The notes under the pieces were generated by a model, which saw only the letters and a program-made list of their open reading frames with translations, was not told where the DNA came from and ran no database searches. The translations under genes were made by a program, and so were the position numbers. Below, one piece after another: positions 6,763 to 11,462 of a stretch of 11,462 nt of DNA. Source of the DNA: SIG710 sp045595425 (GTDB lineage Bacteria > Bacillota > Clostridia > Oscillospirales > CAG-272); NCBI GenBank assembly GCA_045595425.1, contig JAZOAL010000129.1, forward strand, positions 1 to 11,462, given 5' to 3'. Positions within the stretch are counted from its first letter, which is position 1. Each line of letters begins with the position of its first letter.

Positions 6763-6791
6763 ATTATATCACTTTTTTTGACAAATTTCAA
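6763..6791 (-). promoter_or_regulatory. Sigma-A promoter of the riboswitch-symporter transcript
   Basis: On the - strand, -35 TTGAAA (6791-6786), a 17-base spacer and -10 TATAAT (6768-6763), with TG at the extended -10 position. Initiation near 6756 places the start about 20 bases before the riboswitch, so the symporter is transcribed separately from mgtE. Confidence 0.88.
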
Positions 6792-6830
6792 CACTATTAT
6801 GGACAAAACATAGATTTTGTTGATAGTGTT
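6790..6830 (-). terminator. Possible weak terminator or hairpin after mgtE
   Basis: Nested inverted repeats: outer AACACTAT/ATAGTGTT (6790-6797, 6823-6830) and inner ACAAAA/TTTTGT (6803-6808, 6815-6820). It lies about 50 bases past the mgtE stop. No real T run follows on the - strand (GAAATTTG), and the end overlaps the -35 of the symporter promoter by two bases. It could instead be a regulator binding site or an mRNA 3' structure. Confidence 0.4.
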
Positions 6831-6881
6831 GTAAATCTGTATATATAAGCGCATTGTTTTGTGCAAAGCGACAGCTGAAGC

Positions 6882-8240
6882 TTATATTCCCAGTATGATT
6901 CTTGCAAAAGCAAAATAGATAATAAGAGATACTGCATCAACTATAGTAGTTATAAATGGGCTTGCCATAACGGCGGGGTCAAAGCCTATGCGTTTAGCGA
7001 AAATGGGCAATGACGCTCCTATTATTTTTGCCACAAGCACAGTTACCAGCAAGGTGAGCGATAGCACAAGAGATGAAAGCGGATCAATGCCGTTGCCGAA
7101 AACGAGATTGTCGATCAGGATTATTTTTATAAAATTACATATGGCGAGAACGACACCGCAAAGAACCGCCACGCGAAATTCCTTCCAGACTACTCTAATT
7201 ATATCTCTCATTCTGATCTCATCAAGAGCAAGACCTCGGATGATAGTTACAGATGCCTGACCGCCCGAATTACCGCCTGTGCCCATCAGCATGGGGATAA
7301 AGGCAATTAGCATCGGGAAAGCTGCCAGTGCCGTTTCAAAGCCTGCGATTATCTGACCGGTAAAGGTCGCCGATATCATCAGCAGAAGCAGCCATGGAAT
7401 TCTGGTCTTGAAGGTCTCAAAAACACCCGTTTTCAGATATGGCTTGTCGGTCGGCGTGATAGCACCCATCATTTCGATATCCTCGGTAGCCGCTTCCTCT
7501 ATAACGTCGATAGCGTCATCAACGGTTACGATGCCGACAAGTCTTTGCTCTCTGTCTACGATAGGCAGAGCAAACAGGTCGTATTTTGATATCATTGCCG
7601 CAACGGTCTCTTCATCGTCATGAGTTCCCGCAAAGGCAAATTCTGTATTCATAACGTCCGCAATGACAGTTTCATCCGTGGAGAAAAGAAGCTCTTCCAG
7701 TCGTATCGTACCTTCAAGAATTCTTGCGTTGTCGGTGACATATGCAACATATACGGTTTCCTTATCAAAGCCTGTTTTTCTTATATGAGAAAGGGCTTCA
7801 CCGACAGTCATTGTCTTGCGAAGGTCAATGAATTCAGCCGTCATTATGCTTCCGGCACTGTCCTCGGGATAGCTGAGGAATTTATTTATAAGAGTTCTTG
7901 TTTCGGGTCTTGCAACCTGCAAAATGCGCTTCACCATATTCGCGGGAAGCTCTTCGAGCATGTCTACGGCATCGTCCACATAAAGATTCTCCAGCATTGC
8001 GGAGATCTCTGTGTCGGTTGCGGTGGAGATTATGCGCTCCTGTACCTCGCTGTCAAGCTCCGCAAAAATATCTGCGGAAATATCCTTTTTGAACATACGG
8101 AAAACAGCGAGCTGTCGCTCTTGGGGCAGTTCAGAGATAAATTCGGCAGTATCAATGGGGTCTTGCTCGTCTATGGCTCGCATAAATGCGGAATAATTCT
8201 TGTTGTCAAGCAGTGTATAAAGGTTTTCAAAGTTTGCCAT
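6882..8240 (-). CDS. mgtE: Magnesium transporter MgtE
   Basis: Mg2+-selective channel/transporter of the cytoplasmic membrane, 452 aa, the normal family length. The cytoplasmic MgtE_N helical domain (about 5-125) is followed by a tandem CBS pair (about 130-255), together the Mg2+ sensor, a plug-helix region (about 256-275) and five membrane segments (about 280-450). Signatures include GTGGNSGGQ (320-328) and FDPAVMASPFITTIVDA (420-436), where D435 is equivalent to the pore aspartate of the Thermus protein. The start has GGAGG at 8250-8254 with a nine-base spacer. The leader is only about 25-30 bases, so there is no room for a magnesium riboswitch; control is presumably by CBS-domain gating. 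Nothing is truncated. Confidence 0.96.
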   Translation of the reverse strand: MANFENLYTLLDNKNYSAFMRAIDEQDPIDTAEFISELPQERQLAVFRMFKKDISADIFAELDSEVQERIISTATDTEISAMLENLYVDDAVDMLEELPANMVKRILQVARPETRTLINKFLSYPEDSAGSIMTAEFIDLRKTMTVGEALSHIRKTGFDKETVYVAYVTDNARILEGTIRLEELLFSTDETVIADVMNTEFAFAGTHDDEETVAAMISKYDLFALPIVDREQRLVGIVTVDDAIDVIEEAATEDIEMMGAITPTDKPYLKTGVFETFKTRIPWLLLLMISATFTGQIIAGFETALAAFPMLIAFIPMLMGTGGNSGGQASVTIIRGLALDEIRMRDIIRVVWKEFRVAVLCGVVLAICNFIKIILIDNLVFGNGIDPLSSLVLSLTLLVTVLVAKIIGASLPIFAKRIGFDPAVMASPFITTIVDAVSLIIYFAFARIILGI

Positions 8241-8273
8241 AGGCGGATACCTCCGTTTCGTGGTTATAATTTT

Positions 8274-8302
8274 AGTATATCACGCTTTTTGGAAAAATAC
8301 AA
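8274..8302 (-). promoter_or_regulatory. Probable sigma-A promoter of mgtE
   Basis: On the - strand, -35 TTGTAT (8302-8297), a 17-base spacer and -10 TATACT (8279-8274), with TG at the extended -10 position. The predicted transcript starts near 8267, about 27 bases before the ATG. Confidence 0.72.
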
Positions 8303-8356
8303 TACGAATTTTAAACAAAGGATATGTAAAAAACTATTTAGAAATAAATAAACTGT

Positions 8357-8685
8357 AAACAATAATTTAGCGAATAGTTAGTTAATACCTATGAGATACT
8401 TCGCCGAGGCTCAGGATGACAATAAAGGATCGTTAACTTGGTTTCCTACTGTTAAGTCAACCGTGATTTAACATAGAAAAAATTGCGAACAGTTCAGTAC
8501 TGTCATCCTGAGTCTCGGCGAAGGATCTCATGAATTGTTTGTCACTCTACTTCGTTAAATCATTGTTTAAACATAAATCCCCAAATTTCCTTTTCATTTA
8601 AAGTATTGGAGATTCTAAAGACCTTTTTTCAAAAAGGTCTTTAGCGGGGGGTGGGGCAGAGTCCCATGTCGCTAAATTATTGTTT
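8357..8685. repeat. Palindromic repeat element, copy B (329 bases, composite)
   Basis: Bounded by perfect 17-base inverted repeats: AAACAATAATTTAGCGA (8357-8373) and its complement (8669-8685); the outer 12 bases are identical to the ends of copy A. Near the right end is the shared 14-bp hairpin (8615-8628 and 8631-8644) with a two-base loop. A further imperfect copy of the right terminus lies inside at 8552-8568 (15 of 17 bases), followed directly by AAACATAAAT, so two elements may be joined end to end. A different repeat is nested at 8391-8531. This accounts for most of the 547-base gap between mgtE and the next gene; no coding potential is convincing. Confidence 0.8.
8391..8531. mobile_element. 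Nested MITE-like element with 31-bp terminal inverted repeats
   Basis: The ends 8391-8421 and 8501-8531 are inverted copies over 31 bases with two mismatches, built on the motifs TCATCCTGAG and CGGCGAAGGATCTCAT. Motifs of this kind are widespread in short intergenic repeats of many bacteria. The 79-base middle has small internal palindromes and no reading frame, so it must depend on a transposase elsewhere. No convincing target duplication is visible. It splits copy B of the other repeat, so it probably arrived later. Confidence 0.8.
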
Positions 8686-8701
8686 GAATATTGTTTTCAA
8701 A

Positions 8702-8745
8702 GTAAAAAAACAGTAAGCATCCGATCAATTGATGGGATGCTTACT
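8702..8745 (-). terminator. Intrinsic terminator of the small - strand gene
   Basis: An 11-bp stem (8712-8722 and 8735-8745), whose loop contains a further short palindrome (ATCAATTGAT), is followed on the - strand by a run of seven T (8709-8703). It ends the transcript about 40 bases past the stop codon at 8788. Confidence 0.92.
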
Positions 8746-8787
8746 ACTTTAATTTATGAACTGTTTTTTACAGCCTATTTTTTGCAT

Positions 8788-9015
8788 TTATTCAGCAAGC
8801 CATTTTTCTGCATTTGCTTTGGACATTCTCTTAATGTCTTCCTTTTTGTAGGGAGATTCCTCACCGCCATTGAGGTAAAGGAAATAGTTGCCTCCCTCTG
8901 TCTGATAGAGCGATTCCTCATATCCTGCGGGATCTCCGAAGGCTCCTACAGATTTTCTTTTGATAAGAGTTGCATTGTCTGTGTCATAGACTTTTCCGCA
9001 AATTGTTTTAAGCAT
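8788..9015 (-). CDS. Small protein of unknown function (75 aa)
   Basis: Not assigned to a named family. The protein is soluble with no signal peptide. It begins with GKVYDTDNATLI (7-18), probably a beta hairpin, continues with YEESLYQTEGGNYFLYLNGG (32-51), and ends with a helix MSKANAEKWLAE (64-75). The GKxYDT...ExLY.T..G.YFLY..GG layout recalls small uncharacterised proteins common in Firmicutes. The start at 9015 is chosen because AGGAGGA (9024-9030) sits eight bases upstream; the longer frame to 9075 would start inside the -35 box of the promoter. The gene has its own promoter and terminator, so it is a real monocistronic unit, divergent from rpmE. Confidence 0.85.
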   Translation of the reverse strand: MLKTICGKVYDTDNATLIKRKSVGAFGDPAGYEESLYQTEGGNYFLYLNGGEESPYKKEDIKRMSKANAEKWLAE

Positions 9016-9046
9016 GTATATAGTCCTCCTAAATTTCTTTTTTGTC

Positions 9047-9075
9047 ATTTTAACACATAATAGAGGGTTTGTCAA
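9047..9075 (-). promoter_or_regulatory. Sigma-A promoter of the small - strand gene
   Basis: On the - strand, -35 TTGACA (9075-9070), a 17-base spacer and -10 TAAAAT (9052-9047). Initiation near 9040 gives a leader of about 25 bases. This placement decides the start codon at 9015. Confidence 0.88.
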
Positions 9076-9136
9076 GCGGAAAAGGTCGACAAAGATGAAA
9101 AAAATTGCTCAATTAAAAATTTTTTTCAAAAAACTC

Positions 9137-9165
9137 TTGCAATTTGAGATAAAGTGTGCTATAAT
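9137..9165 (+). promoter_or_regulatory. Sigma-A promoter of rpmE
   Basis: -35 TTGCAA (9137-9142), a 17-base spacer and -10 TATAAT (9160-9165). Initiation near 9172 gives a leader of about 35 bases, too short for a typical structured ribosomal-protein leader. It is divergent from the promoter at 9047-9075, with about 60 AT-rich bases between the two -35 boxes. Confidence 0.88.
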
Positions 9166-9206
9166 ATGGCGTATTGTGTGAATATCAGTAAAGTGAGGTG
9201 TAAAAA

Positions 9207-9416
9207 ATGAAGGAAGGAATTCATCCTGAATACAAAGAAGTAGTCATCAAGTGTGCATGCGGCGAGACCGTAACCACCAAGTCTACTAAGGGCGAAGATA
9301 TTAAGGTTGAAGTTTGCTCCAAGTGCCATCCCTTCTTTACCGGTAAGCAGAAATTCGTTGATGCCGGCGGTAAGGTTGATAAGTTCAAGAAGAGACTTCA
9401 GGCCAGCGCAAAATAA
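9207..9416 (+). CDS. rpmE: 50S ribosomal protein bL31 (zinc-binding form)
   Basis: Component of the large ribosomal subunit near the central protuberance, 69 aa, the usual size. It has the N-terminal MKEGIHPEY typical of bL31 and four zinc-ligand cysteines: C16, C18, C37 and C40. It is therefore the C+ form, not the zinc-free paralogue. The start has GAGGTG (9195-9200) with a six-base spacer. Transcribed from its own promoter; a strong terminator follows 18 bases after the stop. Confidence 0.97.
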   Translation: MKEGIHPEYKEVVIKCACGETVTTKSTKGEDIKVEVCSKCHPFFTGKQKFVDAGGKVDKFKKRLQASAK

Positions 9417-9434
9417 GCAAAACTTCGCAGTAGC

Positions 9435-9475
9435 GGGCAGGAGTGCAGATGCACGTCCTGCCCTTATTGTTTTTT
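9435..9475 (+). terminator. Terminator after rpmE (leader of hflX)
   Basis: An 8-bp stem GGGCAGGA/TCCTGCCC (9435-9442, 9456-9463) is extended by GTGC/GCAC around an AGAT loop with one bulged G, and followed by TTATTGTTTTTT (9464-9475). The hflX ATG is 21 bases beyond the T run and no promoter is visible in between. Confidence 0.92.
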
Positions 9476-9496
9476 ATCTGAAGGGAAGTGTTTTTT

Positions 9497-10801
9497 ATGC
9501 CACAAAATTATAATGAAAAGAGTCTTGATTGCCGTGCCGTGCTTGTGGCTCTGCAGATGAGAGGAATGACGGCGGACGAGGTGGAAAAGAGCCTTGACGA
9601 GCTGGAGAGACTTCTTGATACTGCGGGCGGAGAGGCCTTTGCAAAGGTCGTACAGGTCAAGGATACTCCGGATATAAGAACAGTTGTGGGCAGCGGAAAG
9701 GTGAAGGAGATCGGCGATCTGTGCAAGGCTAATGATATCGATCTTGTTATATTCGATAGCGAGCTTTCTCCGTCTCAGATCAGAAATCTGGAAGAGGGGA
9801 TGGATGTTCGCGTTATCGACCGCAGTATGCTTATTCTGGATATTTTTGCGCTGCATGCCGTGACGGGAGAGGGCAAACTGCAGGTTGAACTCGCTCAGCT
9901 TAAATATACGGCCCCGAGACTTATCGGTAAAGGGCTTGAAATGTCACGCCTGGGCGGCGGTATCGGAACAAGAGGCCCCGGTGAGAGCAAGCTGGAGAGC
10001 GACAGGAGACATATGAAGCGCCGCATCTCTGCCCTTGAAGCGGAGCTTGAAGAACTGGATAAAAACCGCAGTACCATGCGTGCGGCAAGAGACAGAAGCG
10101 GCATTGCAAAGGTCGCCATCGTCGGATATACAAATGCCGGAAAGTCTACACTTCTTAATCGGCTTACCGATGCCGGAATCCTTGCCGAGGACAAGCTTTT
10201 TGCAACCCTTGATCCGACAACGAGAAAATTCGAGCTTCCGTGCGGAGAGAGCGTTCTGCTTACCGATACGGTCGGATTTATCAGAAAGCTTCCTCACCAT
10301 CTTGTAAAGGCTTTCAAATCTACTCTTGATGAGGCTGCTTATGCCGATATTCTTCTCATTCTTATCGATGCTTCGGACGATGAGTGTGAGGACGAGCTTG
10401 AGGTAACCGATAAGCTTCTGACGGATCTCGGAGCATCCGGAAAGCCCACTCTTTATGTTTTCAATAAATGCGATAAGGCAGATGAGCTTCCCACTCTTGC
10501 GGATGGTGGAAGAGATAATATTTTCTATATTTCCGCAAGGACAGGCGAGGGCTTGGATAAAATGATCGCCCGCCTTGAAGAGCTTGTGCAGTCGGGAAAA
10601 AAGAGACTTGTTTTCACGATTCCCAATGCAGAGCAGAGTGCACTTAATATACTTTATAAAAATGCGGCTGTTGAGGATGTTGAATACGGTGCTGAGGCTG
10701 TTAAGGTTACGGCAACGGTTGATGCAAAGGTTCGCGGTATGCTTGGAAAATACCTGCCCGAGTGTGACAGAATAAGGAAAGAGAGCGAGGCAGACTGGTA
10801 A
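9497..10801 (+). CDS. hflX: GTPase HflX
   Basis: Ribosome-associated GTPase that splits stalled ribosomes, notably after heat or antibiotic stress. Length 434 aa. The N-terminal HflX nucleotide-binding domain (about 10-140) includes VGSGKVKEI. A coiled linker begins with the family signature GGGIGTRGPGE (153-163). The G domain has G1 GYTNAGKST (210-218), a G2 threonine in FATLDPTTR (236-243), G3 DTVGF (257-261), G4 NKCD (323-326) and G5 SAR (346-348). A C-terminal domain covers about 370-434. The ATG at 9497 is preferred over the in-frame GTG at 9488, because that GTG overlaps the SD AAGGGAAG (9481-9488). The following gene starts two bases after the stop, indicating an hflX-yigZ operon, possibly fed by read-through from rpmE. 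Confidence 0.96.
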   Translation: MPQNYNEKSLDCRAVLVALQMRGMTADEVEKSLDELERLLDTAGGEAFAKVVQVKDTPDIRTVVGSGKVKEIGDLCKANDIDLVIFDSELSPSQIRNLEEGMDVRVIDRSMLILDIFALHAVTGEGKLQVELAQLKYTAPRLIGKGLEMSRLGGGIGTRGPGESKLESDRRHMKRRISALEAELEELDKNRSTMRAARDRSGIAKVAIVGYTNAGKSTLLNRLTDAGILAEDKLFATLDPTTRKFELPCGESVLLTDTVGFIRKLPHHLVKAFKSTLDEAAYADILLILIDASDDECEDELEVTDKLLTDLGASGKPTLYVFNKCDKADELPTLADGGRDNIFYISARTGEGLDKMIARLEELVQSGKKRLVFTIPNAEQSALNILYKNAAVEDVEYGAEAVKVTATVDAKVRGMLGKYLPECDRIRKESEADW

Positions 10802-10803
10802 TA

Positions 10804-11427
10804 ATGGCTGAACTTTATACCACTATCGAGAGGGAAGCGGTTGCCGAATTTGAGGAGAAAAAATCTATCTTCATTGGGCATGCTCTGCCCGTGAGGACCG
10901 AGGAGGAAGCGGCGGCATTTGTAAAGGAACTGAAAAATAAATACCGCGATGCGACACATAATGTTTATGCTTACGTTCTCGGTGACGGAACAGTTCAGCG
11001 TTATTCGGATGACGGAGAGCCTCAGGGAACGGCAGGTATGCCTGTGCTTGATGTTATCCGCAAGTCGGGCTGTACCGATACCGCCATTGTCGTGACCAGA
11101 TATTTCGGCGGTACTCTTCTCGGTGCAGGCGGTCTTGTAAGGGCATATTCCCATGCGGCTAAGCTGGCACTTGATGAAGCTCACGTTATCACATATGAAA
11201 AATATACTGTTCTTAAGCTGATATGTACCTATTCGGATTATGGCAAATATCTCGCCGAGACAGAAAAATTCGGACTGATAAATGATGGTGTTGACTTTGC
11301 GGAAAACGTCACTATGAACCTCGCCGTAAAAAATACACGCCTTGCAGATTTCGAGAAGCTCATAAGCGATATAAGCAACGGCAAGCTTGCACCTGAAAAG
11401 ACAGGCGCAAGATTTGATTACAGATAA
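10804..11427 (+). CDS. yigZ: YigZ/IMPACT family protein (UPF0029)
   Basis: Cytoplasmic protein of 207 aa; bacterial members include E. coli YigZ and B. subtilis YvyE, relatives of eukaryotic IMPACT, whose biochemical role in bacteria is unsettled. The N-terminal domain (about 15-125) shows the family motifs DATHNVYAY (49-57), RYSDDGEPQGTAGMP (66-80) and VVTRYFGGTLLGAGGLVRAYS (96-116). The C-terminal DUF1949-like ferredoxin fold spans about 137-195. Full length. The ATG is two bases after the hflX stop, so translation is probably coupled. Pairing with hflX suggests a link to translation under stress, which is inference. Confidence 0.93.
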   Translation: MAELYTTIEREAVAEFEEKKSIFIGHALPVRTEEEAAAFVKELKNKYRDATHNVYAYVLGDGTVQRYSDDGEPQGTAGMPVLDVIRKSGCTDTAIVVTRYFGGTLLGAGGLVRAYSHAAKLALDEAHVITYEKYTVLKLICTYSDYGKYLAETEKFGLINDGVDFAENVTMNLAVKNTRLADFEKLISDISNGKLAPEKTGARFDYR

Positions 11428-11430
11428 AAT

Positions 11431-11462
11431 GGGGCTGTAAAAAGAATTTTACAAATGATAGC
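11431..11462 (+). terminator. Start of a possible terminator, cut by the window edge
   Basis: GGGGCTGT (11431-11438) is the same 8-mer as the left arm of the htrA terminator, and TGTAAAA/TTTTACA (11436-11442, 11447-11453) forms a small hairpin. The right arm of a GC stem would lie beyond the window, so this cannot be confirmed here. Confidence 0.35.

Noticed and set aside
8241..8302. Magnesium (M-box) riboswitch before mgtE
   Set aside because: The promoter-to-ATG leader is only about 25-30 bases, far too short, and no M-box motifs are present.
7620..8351. 243-codon open frame on the + strand opposite mgtE
   Set aside because: It is antisense to a well-supported MgtE gene, matches no family I recognise, and lacks a credible SD; similar long antisense frames occur opposite citrate synthase and the symporter.
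8391..8685. CRISPR array in the repeat-rich gap
   Set aside because: The repeats are inverted pairs with unequal spacing, not regularly spaced direct repeats with unique spacers.
9016..9075. Longer N-terminus of the small - strand gene starting at 9075
   Set aside because: The -10 and -35 boxes of its promoter (9047-9075) lie inside that extension, and the ideal SD is placed for the ATG at 9015.
9172..9206. Structured ribosomal-protein L31 leader before rpmE
   Set aside because: The predicted leader is about 35 bases and shows no stable hairpin.
9488..9496. GTG start of hflX at 9488
   Set aside because: The GTG overlaps the purine-rich SD; the ATG at 9497 is better spaced and gives a normal HflX N-terminus.

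Overview
The window reads as chromosomal backbone of a low-to-moderate GC, gut-type Firmicute, most likely a Ruminococcaceae/Oscillospirales-like clostridium. This is inferred from strong GGAGG ribosome binding sites, near-consensus sigma-A promoters, a clostridial-style response regulator/kinase/HtrA operon, a glycine riboswitch on an AGCS symporter and many short intergenic palindromes. No rRNA, tRNA, CRISPR array or transposase gene was seen.

Layout. (1) Bases 1-3066, + strand: an AT-rich promoter region, an OmpR-type response regulator, a short soluble histidine kinase and a membrane-anchored HtrA serine protease, closed by a strong terminator; this looks like a self-contained envelope-stress module. 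(2) 3089-4812, + strand: a consensus promoter drives a small HPr-like protein without the catalytic histidine, then a terminator-like hairpin, then citrate synthase. (3) 4813-5100: a palindromic repeat (copy A) and a bidirectional terminator between convergent genes. (4) 5101-8302, - strand: a Na+/alanine-glycine symporter preceded by a glycine riboswitch and its own promoter, and upstream of it the magnesium transporter MgtE with its own promoter. (5) 8303-8787: no gene; a composite of short mobile-type repeats, comprising copy B of the element in region 3 with a 141-base MITE-like element nested inside it, then a terminator. (6) 8788-9075, - strand: a small unrecognised protein with its own promoter. 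(7) 9137-11427, + strand: ribosomal protein bL31, a terminator, then hflX and a YigZ/IMPACT-family gene two bases apart. The last bases start another hairpin cut by the window edge.

Most genes are ordinary. The most unusual signals are non-coding. The two copies of the palindromic repeat share an inner 14-bp hairpin in which all six arm differences form three compensatory base-pair changes. A foreign MITE is nested in one copy. A 14-bp inverted repeat embraces the translation start of the riboswitch-controlled symporter. An HPr paralogue lacking the phosphoryl-transfer histidine sits immediately before citrate synthase.
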